64,000 nt of DNA from Paenibacillus sp. HB172176. GTDB taxonomy: Bacteria > Bacillota > Bacilli > Paenibacillales > Paenibacillaceae. Below, in pieces: positions 36,168 to 44,394 of the stretch. Numbering within the stretch: the first letter of the stretch is position 1; every line of letters begins with the position of its first letter. The notes under the pieces were generated by a model, which was given only the letters and a program-made list of their open reading frames with translations, had not been told where the DNA came from and did no database searches. The stretch lies in assembly GCF_011947265.1 (NCBI RefSeq), contig NZ_JAATHD010000007.1, positions 1 to 64,000 on the forward strand, given 5' to 3'. A program made the translations under genes and the position numbers.

Positions 36168-38513
36168 ATGAACATCATTCGATTGCTCAAACAGAGACGC
36201 AACAACAGACTGTTCTTGAAAATTCTGGGATACTTTCTATCACTGCTAATCCCGATTCTGATCGTCGGCCTGTTCACCTATCACTATTCCTTGAAGATCA
36301 TGAAGGAGGATTTCGACGGGCGCATCCTGTCCAATCTGCGTTCGTCTTCGGCGACGGTGGACTTCTATATCAAGACCGCGCAGGAGACGGCGCTGGACTT
36401 CATGAACGACGACACGATCCAGTCGCATCTCCTGCCGAAGGCCGAGCGAACGATCGAGATTAACTCGGAGCTGTGGAAGGTATCGCGCATCATTCAGCGA
36501 AGCGAGAACATTGTAAGCGTATTCACGGAAAATATGTTTGTCTATATCGACGATAAGGAAGTGTTCGTGAACGAGGGCATCAATTCCTTCGACAGCTTTT
36601 TCAGCAGGCTCTACCGCTACGACTCGTTCGGACCGGATTATTGGCGGGAGAAGCTTAAGTCGAACAAATATATCGAGATTTTGCCGGCTTCGGAGATTGA
36701 GCGGCAAGGCGGGCGGGAGCCGGAGTCCGTCGTGCCGATCGTCATTACCAACCGAATCGGCACCGGCAACGCGGTGATGGTGCTGAACGTGTCGGTGTCT
36801 TCTATTGCCGACGCTCTGAAGGGGAACGCAATCTTCCAGTCCACGCGGTTCATCGCGCTCGACGGCGAGGATCGCGTCGTCTACAACGGCGCGGAAGGAA
36901 CGGACGACGGCTCCTTGCTGGCGACTCTGCACGGGCTGGACGATGCGAATTGGAACACAATCGAGACGAAATGGCATGATCGGTCTTATATTTTCTCCCT
37001 CGTCGATTCAGGTCTGTACGGGTGGAAATTCTATTCGGTCACGCCTTCCTCGGAGTTTCAGAAGCACACCTACAGCATCCTGCAGATGACGCTGCTGCTC
37101 TGCATCGTCCTGCTGTTGATGGGCGTTGTGTTCTCCTTCATCTTCAGCGCCAGCATCTACAATCCCATCCGGAACATCCGCGAGGTGTTGATGCAGCGCA
37201 AGGAGCTATGGTCGGGCGACGGCCTGCCGGATGCCAGGATGAACGAATTCGAGCTGATCAAGAGCGGAATCAGCAAGCTCTACGACAGTCACTCCGAATA
37301 CAAGAGCAAATCGGATCGCCATGCCAGCGATTATGTCGAGTATATGCTGCTCTTCCTGCTGAAGGGCCATACGATCGCGCAGGAGGAAATTCTGGTGGAC
37401 GCGCTTCGGTCGGAATACGGCTTCACGAAGAAGCGATTCATCTGCTGCACGATTCGATTTGATTTCCAGGACGCTTTCTACGCCGACATTCAGGACACCG
37501 ACCGCCAGCCGCTGCTCGAAGGCATCAAGAAGGTTGTGTGGCACATGACGGGCGAGCGCTTGCCCGGCTACATTTTGCATGACGCGCCGAATTTGTTCAC
37601 GGGCGTCTTCAGCGCGGAAGACGAAGGGGATATTCGAGCGCTGAGAACGGCGTTCGAGCAACTGCTCGACATCTTCGGCTACGATATGAACCATTATTAC
37701 GATATCGCCATCGGGTTCGGGACGATCTGCGACAGCGTCAATGCGCTGGGCTCGTCGTACAATGCGGCCTTGACGGCGATTGGGAAGAGCAAGAGCCAGG
37801 AACGGTTCCGAATCGTGGACGCCAACGAACTGGAGATCGGGAATCGCTATTTTTATTCGTTCTTCGACGAACAGAAGCTGTTGAATCTAATGAACGTGGG
37901 AGAGGGTGAAGGGGTGACCCGCGTCATCGATGACGTGCTCGAGGCCAATTCGAATCGCAATATCTCCTACGAGCATCGGAAGCTGCTCTTCCACGAGCTC
38001 CATCGCACCTGCATCCGCTTCCTGTCCGAGAAGGGGCTGGAGCCGAAGGAAGCGTTGGACGGTGCCACGCTGCCGCCCCTGCGGCAGGATTGGAACAACG
38101 CCTTCCTGGACATGTCCGAGTGGCGAACATGGCTGATTGCGAGCTTCGATGCCGCGCTAGACGCCGTCAAGCAGACGCAGAAGGGGAAATCCGGCGATCT
38201 GGCATCTCGCATCACGGCTTTCGTCCAGGAGCATTATCGGGAGGATCTCGGACTCGAGCGCATTGCGGACGAGATGGGTGTATCGGTGAAGTATGTCTCG
38301 CGCGTGTTCAAGGAGAAGAGCGGCGTCGTGCTGACCGACTATATCAATCAGGTGAGAATCGACAAGGCGAAGGAGCTGCTGGCGTCCACCACGATGCGGA
38401 TCAACGATATCGCGGAGGAGGTAGGCATCTACAGCCGGACGACATTCCTGCGTTCGTTCAAGAAGGTAGAGGGAATGTCTCCGAACGAATTCAGGGCGAT
38501 GAGCCGGAACTAA
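36168..38513 (+). CDS. Membrane-bound AraC-family sensor regulator (second locus)
   Basis: A 781-residue one-component regulator. One helix near residues 20-43, a Cache-like extracellular region and a second helix near 305-330 precede a central cytoplasmic part and a C-terminal AraC domain (LERIADEMGVSVKYVSRVFK, DIAEEVGIYSRTTFLRSFKK, GMSPNEF). GGAGGAG precedes the ATG. Lying inside the operon with transporter and hydrolases, it is the probable activator of this locus, as the homologous gene at 25451 is for the first. Confidence 0.9.
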   Translation: MNIIRLLKQRRNNRLFLKILGYFLSLLIPILIVGLFTYHYSLKIMKEDFDGRILSNLRSSSATVDFYIKTAQETALDFMNDDTIQSHLLPKAERTIEINSELWKVSRIIQRSENIVSVFTENMFVYIDDKEVFVNEGINSFDSFFSRLYRYDSFGPDYWREKLKSNKYIEILPASEIERQGGREPESVVPIVITNRIGTGNAVMVLNVSVSSIADALKGNAIFQSTRFIALDGEDRVVYNGAEGTDDGSLLATLHGLDDANWNTIETKWHDRSYIFSLVDSGLYGWKFYSVTPSSEFQKHTYSILQMTLLLCIVLLLMGVVFSFIFSASIYNPIRNIREVLMQRKELWSGDGLPDARMNEFELIKSGISKLYDSHSEYKSKSDRHASDYVEYMLLFLLKGHTIAQEEILVDALRSEYGFTKKRFICCTIRFDFQDAFYADIQDTDRQPLLEGIKKVVWHMTGERLPGYILHDAPNLFTGVFSAEDEGDIRALRTAFEQLLDIFGYDMNHYYDIAIGFGTICDSVNALGSSYNAALTAIGKSKSQERFRIVDANELEIGNRYFYSFFDEQKLLNLMNVGEGEGVTRVIDDVLEANSNRNISYEHRKLLFHELHRTCIRFLSEKGLEPKEALDGATLPPLRQDWNNAFLDMSEWRTWLIASFDAALDAVKQTQKGKSGDLASRITAFVQEHYREDLGLERIADEMGVSVKYVSRVFKEKSGVVLTDYINQVRIDKAKELLASTTMRINDIAEEVGIYSRTTFLRSFKKVEGMSPNEFRAMSRN

Positions 38514-38560
38514 TAGCCGCATGAATGAAACCCATGGAAGAACAAGGAGATGATGACATC

Positions 38561-39484
38561 ATGTTAACTAGCGGCGTATGGCCGACGATGCTGACTCCGT
38601 TCAACGAGCAGGGCGAGTTGGACGGAGAATCGTTGGCGCGTCTAACCAATTGGTATTTGAACAAGGGGGTGGACGGCTTGTTCGCCGTCTGCCAATCGAG
38701 CGAGATGTTCGCGCTCTCGCTGGAAGAGCGCGTCCGCATTGCCGGCGAGGTCGTGAAGACGGCGGCAGGCCGAGCCCCCGTCATCGCCTCGGGGCATATC
38801 GCGGATGGGCTGGAGGGGCAAGCCGAGGAGATCGCGGCGATGGCAAGCACAGGCGTGGAGGCGGTCGTGCTGGTGACGAACCGCCTGGCCTCGCCGCATG
38901 AATCGGACGAGACGTGGCAGCACAATGTCGAGGAGCTACTGTGTCGCCTGCCGGATAAGATTCGGCTCGGCTTCTACGAATGCCCTTATCCGTACAAGCG
39001 GCTGCTGTCCCCCGAGCTGCTGCGTTGGTGCGCGAACACCGGAAGGTTCTTCTTCCTGAAGGACACATGCTGCGACGCGATGATGATTGAGCGCAGAATG
39101 GAAGCCGTGAAGGACAGCCCGTTCCGACTGTTCAACGCGAACTCGGCGACTTTGCTCGCCTCCTTGCAGGCGGGAGCGGCGGGGTACAGCGGCATCATGG
39201 CGAATTTTCATCCGGAGCTTTATGTCTGGCTGCTCCAGAATTGGCGGGAGAATCCCGAGACGGCCGAGCGCTTGAGCGACTTCCTGAGCTTGACGTCCAT
39301 GATCGAGAAGCAGCTCTATCCGGTCAACGCGAAGTACGGCCTGCAGCTCGAAGGAATTCTGGACGGCATCTATGCGCGCTCGGGCCAGCACGAGCATTTC
39401 GGAGCCACGCAGAAGCTCGAAGTGGAGCAATTGCTGCGCTCTGGCCGCGCGTTCGCCGAGCTGTTGCAGATGGAGCCGATTTAA
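38561..39484 (+). CDS. DapA/N-acetylneuraminate lyase family aldolase
   Basis: A 307-residue Schiff-base class I aldolase. Lys167 in FFLKDT is the Schiff-base lysine and Tyr139 in GFYECPYP the conserved catalytic Tyr. The family splits or condenses pyruvate with aldehydes (dihydrodipicolinate synthase, NAL, KDG aldolase). Its position at the end of a sugar uptake and hydrolysis operon argues for catabolism of a 2-keto-3-deoxy sugar rather than lysine synthesis. The ATG at 38561 has AAGGAG upstream; a longer start 12 codons earlier is possible. Confidence 0.85.
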   Translation: MLTSGVWPTMLTPFNEQGELDGESLARLTNWYLNKGVDGLFAVCQSSEMFALSLEERVRIAGEVVKTAAGRAPVIASGHIADGLEGQAEEIAAMASTGVEAVVLVTNRLASPHESDETWQHNVEELLCRLPDKIRLGFYECPYPYKRLLSPELLRWCANTGRFFFLKDTCCDAMMIERRMEAVKDSPFRLFNANSATLLASLQAGAAGYSGIMANFHPELYVWLLQNWRENPETAERLSDFLSLTSMIEKQLYPVNAKYGLQLEGILDGIYARSGQHEHFGATQKLEVEQLLRSGRAFAELLQMEPI

Positions 39485-39531
39485 GCTCCGGGCGACGGGA
39501 TGCATGACGCGATAACGCCAGGCAGCTTCTC

Positions 39532-39857
39532 TCAGCAGGCTGATTCATTCGGAAGCTGCTGGCTGACAACGAGCGCGACAGTCTCCGTTTTATCACGCGC
39601 AAAGCCTTGCGCATTCGCCTCAAGCAACCATGTAAGGAGGAGTCGGTGAAGCTCTTTATGAATGGCATTTTCAAAAAAGGATTCAAATGGCTTGTCTCCC
39701 GGCGTGCTGTGCTGGCGGGCTTGGAGAAGAAAATCGACGATTGTCTGAGTCTGAATAAGAACGTGAAGATTATCCGCATTCAAGCGCGCGTCCTCTGGCA
39801 GTCTTCCCTGCTCAAGCTGTTGACGTTTCTGATGACACACGGATCATCGGGATTCAC
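39532..39857 (-). pseudogene. TetR-family relic lacking its HTH, copy 1
   Basis: Read from a GTG at 39857, the first residues (NPDDPCVIR) and about 50 bp of upstream flank match the TetR gene at 42207-42566 almost exactly. After RQQL the sequence jumps to RLPEDARLNADNL, so roughly 150 bp encoding the helix-turn-helix are missing. A one-base change also shifts the frame just before the junction. The remaining frame encodes a TetR ligand-binding region (LIQTQTIVDFLLQARQHSTP onwards). It cannot bind DNA and is best seen as a pseudogene. Confidence 0.75.
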
Positions 39858-40111
39858 TGAAAGGATGCCCCCTTTTCTCTTGGCATTCAGATAACGGACA
39901 AAAGGACGTTTATGTAGGTAAAGCAACCGATCCCGCATTGGGAAACCTGATTCGGCGTCCTCCGATTTCATTCGAGAATTTCTTGAAGGAATCGCTTCAG
40001 CCATAAGCTTAGCAGCCGAGTCGCAGCGCAAGAGACATGCAAGGTTTTGGATGAGTTAAACATGGTGATGCATGCTGTTGCCGCATTTGCTTTTATCACT
40101 CGGCTGGAGGG
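39858..40111. other. Flank shared with second TetR copy, then gene-free
   Basis: About 50 bp (39858-39908) are nearly identical to 42567-42620, including CTTGGCATTCAGATAACGG. The remainder up to the SDR stop at 40112 shows no supported gene. Confidence 0.5.
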
Positions 40112-41068
40112 CTATTGAGCTTTCATTAATTCTATAGATAACTCCCACAATTTCTCGGCTGCATCGGGATCAAGCGCGTAAGGTGCGACACCGGACTCCA
40201 TCCCTGGAGCCTGAGGGCCGACCTCGTTGCCATTCTCAAAATATCGCCCTCCGATACCATTTAACAAGGGAGAGGTTGCCAATAGAACGGACGTAGCCGC
40301 TCCCTGCTCCGGGGTTTTCCAGATGATTTCGGGATAGCCTGTTCTGGTTTCGTTTAACTTCTCGATCTGCTCAGCAGTAACTTGTAGACGGGCAACTCCC
40401 GGGGTGCGCACACCGCCAGGCATCAGAGCATTTGCTGTGATCCCGTCCTTGGCCCAGCGTTTTGAAGCTTCGACAGCGAACAGGATATTGGCCGTTTTGG
40501 ATTGTCCATAGGCAAGAAACGGGTCATAGGGACGACGCAGGAAGTGAATATCATCGAATACGACCGGAGAGCGAAGATGTCCCGCGGAACTCACGGAGAC
40601 CACACGGGCGCCGTTTGCGGCAGCCAGCGCGTCATGAAGTCCGACAGTAAGAGCGAAATGTCCCAAATGATTGGTTGCGAACTGAAGCTCCCAGCCTTCA
40701 GGCGTTCGCAGCTCGGGCGTTGCCATAATACCGGCGTTGTTGATCAAGATGTGAAGCGGGCCGCTCCATGCAGCAACGAACGAGGCGATGGAGGATTGAT
40801 TGACAAGATTTAACGGCATGACGTTAACAAGCGGATTCTCCGTGGCGGCAGCGATAGCTTTAGCAGCGAGCCTCCCTGCGCTCAGGTCCCGAACGGCCAA
40901 TGTGACTTCGGCGCCCGCTTTGGCCAAAGCCCGGGCTGTTTCAAGGCCGATACCGGATGCGCCCCCGGTTACAATAGCTTTGCGACCGGCAAGATCAATA
41001 CCGGCAACAACCTCGCTGGCGGTTGATTTGGAATGAAACCCAGTTGTAATCAATGAAGGTTGCGACAT
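40112..41068 (-). CDS. Short-chain dehydrogenase/reductase
   Basis: A 318-residue SDR. VTGGASGIG near residues 33-41 binds the cofactor, INNAG is the fold motif, and YGQSKTANILF carries the catalytic Tyr and Lys. The length and C-terminal LLATSPLLNGIGGRYFENGN segment fit the retinol-dehydrogenase-like group. AGAAGGG precedes the ATG. It is divergent from an AraC gene at 41229, the usual arrangement for an AraC-activated oxidoreductase. The substrate is unknown. Confidence 0.9.
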   Translation of the reverse strand: MSQPSLITTGFHSKSTASEVVAGIDLAGRKAIVTGGASGIGLETARALAKAGAEVTLAVRDLSAGRLAAKAIAAATENPLVNVMPLNLVNQSSIASFVAAWSGPLHILINNAGIMATPELRTPEGWELQFATNHLGHFALTVGLHDALAAANGARVVSVSSAGHLRSPVVFDDIHFLRRPYDPFLAYGQSKTANILFAVEASKRWAKDGITANALMPGGVRTPGVARLQVTAEQIEKLNETRTGYPEIIWKTPEQGAATSVLLATSPLLNGIGGRYFENGNEVGPQAPGMESGVAPYALDPDAAEKLWELSIELMKAQ

Positions 41069-41228
41069 TGTGATTCCCTTCTTTCTTGAATGTGATTTTG
41101 CGAAAGCTGCTTCAAGGACATTATGGCTTAAACGTATAGTTGGGAATAGTTTGTTCCTGCTTAAAGCTTGCACAAAGCTGCAAAGTGCTGGAAAATGGTC
41201 TTATCCTTTTGTACAAGTTGGTGAATGT

Positions 41229-42194
41229 ATGGAAAAACAACCGCTCCAGTATGGAAATTCTAGTAAGGAAAGCAGCCAAACAAGGATATATTTGAACCAA
41301 ATGCTCGAAATGGCGCAACGGATAGCCCTTGACGAGGGTCGTACGCAGGGGGTTATTCCGTTTTTAACATTGATACGGCATAGTCGACCGACCTCGGAAA
41401 TGACGGGTGTCCTGACACCGTCGATTTGTCTCATTCTGCAAGGGGCCAAGCAACTTCATCTCGGACAAGAAATCATTGATTATCATGCGGGGGATTACTT
41501 GGTATCGGTGATTGATATTCCGGCATCCGCGGAAGTTATTGGTGTCGGGAGGGAGTCGCCCTATATCGGTTTGCGCGTTGATTTCACGACGGAAGACATC
41601 GCTGCTGTCGTCATGGAGGCGGGAATTAGCTTTAACCCAGTGGACAAAAAGCTGAAAACTGGCGCCTACATCGGACAAGCTGCCGAAGGCTTGGCTGAAT
41701 CTATGCATCGATTGCTCAAATTAGCGGAGAAACCGGATGCAGCGGTCGGTTTTTTGTCATCGCTTATGAAACGCGAGATGCTCTATCACTTGCTTTCGGG
41801 CGATGCCGGGCACATTTTTTACCAACAATTTATGTTGGATAGGCAAGAAGAGGGAATCGGCAAAGCGATCAGATGGATTAAAGAGAATTATGCCCGGCCT
41901 TTCACGGTCAAGGAACTAGCGAAGTTAACGAATATGAGCGTCTCTAGTCTGCATCATAAGTTCAAGTCCGTTACAACTTTGGGACCTGTGCAATATCAAA
42001 AACAGCTTCGCTTACAGGAAGCCAGACGTCTTCTGTTAGGCGGCTCCATTCCAGTAACTACAGCGGCAATGGAAGTCGGATATGACAATGCGGCACAATT
42101 CAGCCGCGAATATCGCAGGCTTTTTGGCATGTCTCCTTCGAAAGATAGGAAGGCATTCAGAGACGGGAACCAAACTATTCTTGATGAATCATAG
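41229..42194 (+). CDS. AraC-family regulator with AraC_N domain
   Basis: A 321-residue transcription factor. The N-terminal half is the cupin-like AraC_N domain (GVLTPSICLILQGAKQLHLG, GDYLVSVIDIPASAEV); the C-terminal half holds two HTH motifs (VKELAKLTNMSVSSLHHKFK and AMEVGYDNAAQFSREYRRLF). The start at 41229 lacks a strong binding site, so an earlier start cannot be excluded. It probably regulates the divergent SDR gene 160 bp away. The C-terminus is followed within 13 bp by the convergent TetR gene. Confidence 0.88.
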   Translation: MEKQPLQYGNSSKESSQTRIYLNQMLEMAQRIALDEGRTQGVIPFLTLIRHSRPTSEMTGVLTPSICLILQGAKQLHLGQEIIDYHAGDYLVSVIDIPASAEVIGVGRESPYIGLRVDFTTEDIAAVVMEAGISFNPVDKKLKTGAYIGQAAEGLAESMHRLLKLAEKPDAAVGFLSSLMKREMLYHLLSGDAGHIFYQQFMLDRQEEGIGKAIRWIKENYARPFTVKELAKLTNMSVSSLHHKFKSVTTLGPVQYQKQLRLQEARRLLLGGSIPVTTAAMEVGYDNAAQFSREYRRLFGMSPSKDRKAFRDGNQTILDES

Positions 42195-42206
42195 CACTTT
42201 GCGTTT

Positions 42207-42566
42207 CTATGAAAGCTCTGGGAACAGGATTGCCGAGAAGTCAGCAACCATCTCCCAGAGCAAAATTCCGCAGAAGGATGTCGGCCTCTTCCTGTCGGCA
42301 GCTTCGCGAAGATTATCCGCATTGAAGCTTGCAGCCTCTGGCAGTCTGCAATGTACAAAACCTTTAAACTTTTCCGTTTTCCAATATTCCAGAAAATCAT
42401 ATTTATCTTGAAAATGCGTGTAGAAGGTCGTTCGGTTTACACCTGCCTGGTTGGCGATATCCTGCACGGCAATGGAATAGAAGTTTCTCTTCTCCCCCAC
42501 CAAATCATTGAAAGCCTGCACAAGCTGTTGACGGGTTCTGATGACACGCGGATCATCGGGATTCAC
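42207..42566 (-). pseudogene. TetR-family gene with altered C-terminus, copy 2
   Basis: A 119-codon frame from GTG at 42566 (AAAGGGGGC upstream) with an intact TetR helix-turn-helix (DIANQAGVNRTTFYTHFQDK). After RLPEAASFNADNL the sequence diverges from copy 1 and ends early. TetR proteins normally have about 190 residues, so most of the ligand-binding domain is missing or replaced. It might still bind DNA as a short protein, but I regard it as a damaged gene. Confidence 0.65.
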
Positions 42567-42677
42567 GGAAAGGCTGCCCCCTTTTCTCTTGGCATTCAGA
42601 TAACGGACAAAAGGACATTTTAATGATTCCGAGAGTCTCCTTCACGCCTTTGAACAGGCTTCGCAGGTGCTTATCAT

Positions 42678-43022
42678 ATGGGTTCGTCTGCGACATCGTA
42701 TTTTCCCCCTATGCTCACCAATGCGGCAACAGAGGAGCTTCTGAAAGCGTCGGGGATGGATTTCGTTTCGCTTCGATGCGGCTTCTTTGCCTCTTCAGCC
42801 TTATTGATGATTAGCGAGGCCATGAAAACAGGAGAATTAATCGTCCCGGAAAGCGGTCCGATTGCCTGGACGACTCACTCGGATTTGGCTGCGGCTACAG
42901 CGGTCATCCTCACAGAGGGAATATATGAGGGCATTACTCCCCTTCTTACAGCCTCCGAGGCGATTGATATGGAAGGCGTTGCGTCGATTGCTTCCAAATT
43001 GATATACGCGATCTTCCCTTAA
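42678..43022 (+). pseudogene. Fragment of NmrA-type NAD(P)-binding oxidoreductase
   Basis: A 114-codon piece matching the middle of QorB/NmrA-like atypical SDRs: SYFPPMLTNAATEELLKASG, LRCGFFASSALLMI, GPIAWTTHSDLAAATAVIL and PLLTASEAIDMEGVASIAS. The Rossmann nucleotide-binding start is missing and the C-terminus stops early (KLIYAIFP). No ribosome binding site precedes the ATG. Truncation at both ends marks it as a remnant, left between the TetR gene and a strong terminator. Confidence 0.75.
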
Positions 43023-43066
43023 GCTTGATAAGGATATGCAGATTCACACATAACAAATAGATACCA

Positions 43067-43102
43067 AAAAAGGATCTGAAAGCAAGCTTTCAGATCCTTT
43101 TT
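43067..43102. terminator. Bidirectional intrinsic terminator
   Basis: AAAAAGGATCTGAAAGC (43067-43083) pairs perfectly with its complement at 43086-43102 around a 2-nt gap, giving A and T tracts on both sides. It can end transcripts from the NmrA fragment on the plus strand and from the toxin-antitoxin genes on the minus strand. Confidence 0.9.
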
Positions 43103-43242
43103 GCTTAAAGAATTTCGCCTTTAGAGAGATATGCTGAGCCGTATCATAAGTAATGGCAAGTTTTATGAAACGTTGTCTGAGAAATGAATAGAAAACACTT
43201 GAACGATTGTATGAAGACATTTATAGCTTCCGCCTTATGCCC

Positions 43243-43968
43243 TTAGTGCTTCGTTTTTACAATTAGGGGTGTATATCCAGTATTCTTCGATTTTGATACA
43301 ATCGGATTCGGCATATTATAGTTCGACTCAAATTGTATACTTGCATTCACATCGTAGTGCTGCAGTGAAAAGCTGAGATAAATTTCGCCGTTTATCCAGT
43401 TTGTCTTGTACTTGAGGGCTTCGATGGTCTGCTTCAGTAACGAATGTTGCTGAAATTCCGTCAATCCTTGTTTATTCGCCTCATCTAGGTCGTTCTTCTC
43501 CGCCACAGGAGTGGCTCGAATACCGAACTTTCCGACACAATTGTTCCGGATATGCACAATTATGGTCCCGGAAGCCAGCTGGGACAACTCCTTTTGGAGT
43601 ATATGGAAAACTCTTTCCAATTGATGCTCTAAAGTCACTTGATCTGCAATAGTGGAGCCCAGGTTCGCCTTTCTAATAAGAGGAGTCTTCTTTTCCTCTT
43701 CATAGGCGCGCTCAATCAAAAATTCTTTAATAAGCGTCTGATACCCCTTATTTCTCTGCTTAGCCAGAGTACGGATTCTTTGGAGTAAGTCATCGTCGAG
43801 ACGAATGGAAATAGTTGCGGATTTTCTCTTCGGCAAGTCATGATCCTCTTCTTCAATAATGGAGGCTTCCAATAGTCCCTCGCTCATAGTGTGATTTGAC
43901 CAGAATTCCACAGCTTCCGCATCGCTCATATGTTCGGGAATCTGGTCTCTTGACGTGATAATTTTCAT
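43243..43968 (-). CDS. CopG/BrnA-type antitoxin with extra C-terminal domain
   Basis: A 241-residue protein. The first about 95 residues match the CopG antitoxin family that partners BrnT: DAEAVEFWSNHTMSEG, then ATISIRLDDDLLQRIRTLAK with GYQTLIKEFLIERAYEEEKK (ribbon-helix-helix). Usual members end there. Here about 145 further residues follow, including IIVHIRNNCVGKFGIRATP and INGEIYLSFSLQHYDVNASI, a beta-rich region I do not recognise. AAGGAGG precedes the ATG, which lies 2 nt after the original end of the toxin gene. It should bind DNA and autoregulate the operon; the extension may add a sensor or second function. Confidence 0.78.
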   Translation of the reverse strand: MKIITSRDQIPEHMSDAEAVEFWSNHTMSEGLLEASIIEEEDHDLPKRKSATISIRLDDDLLQRIRTLAKQRNKGYQTLIKEFLIERAYEEEKKTPLIRKANLGSTIADQVTLEHQLERVFHILQKELSQLASGTIIVHIRNNCVGKFGIRATPVAEKNDLDEANKQGLTEFQQHSLLKQTIEALKYKTNWINGEIYLSFSLQHYDVNASIQFESNYNMPNPIVSKSKNTGYTPLIVKTKH

Positions 43969-43970
43969 TG

Positions 43971-44235
43971 TTATTGATTCCTCCTTCTATAAGTTTTAGC
44001 CTCAGAATCGGTAGCATTACGTGCAGTTATAACCCGCAATTTCCCCCTCAACTTTCTTAATATAAATCACGACTAGTCTTCTTCCATCTTCTGTTGAGCC
44101 AATAATGCCCATGTTGCCGCTATGAGCCGAAAATTTTATGCGTTGAGGGTCCATTAAAGCATCTTCCGCTTCAAATGGCTCAACATCATGACGGGCGATG
44201 TGTTGAATATTTTCTTCATCCCATATGAATTTCAC
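43971..44235 (-). pseudogene. brnT: BrnT-type toxin with one-base frameshift
   Basis: The N-terminal part (FIWDEENIQHIARHDVEPFE, AEDALMDPQ, RRLVVIYIKK) is BrnT-like, an RNase toxin of type II systems. As written the frame ends at 44017 after 72 residues, without the conserved C-terminal RxITAR motif. That motif (RVITARNATDSEAKTYRRR) is present one frame away, running to a stop at 43971-43973. Removing one base from the run of five C/G at 44043-44047 joins the two exactly, restoring an 87-residue protein that ends just before the antitoxin start. The toxin is therefore probably inactive or only made by slippage. Confidence 0.8.
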
Positions 44236-44262
44236 TTGGCTTCTCCTAACAATGTATATTAT

Positions 44263-44276
44263 ATTGTATATACAAT
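44263..44276. promoter_or_regulatory. Palindromic operator of toxin-antitoxin operon
   Basis: ATTGTATATACAAT is a perfect 14-bp palindrome 28 bp upstream of the toxin start, with a further AATGTATATT half-site at 44251-44260. The AT-rich region also offers promoter elements. Autoregulation by the ribbon-helix-helix antitoxin is expected for this family. Confidence 0.6.
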
Positions 44277-44394
44277 TATATCACATTTTATGTAAATAGG
44301 ACGAAGTAGAGGATGACTTGTAGTCAATGAACTATTTATTCAAAATTTATCAGTGCGATGATGTGATCAGTGGAATTGAAGGCAAGAAAGGAGC

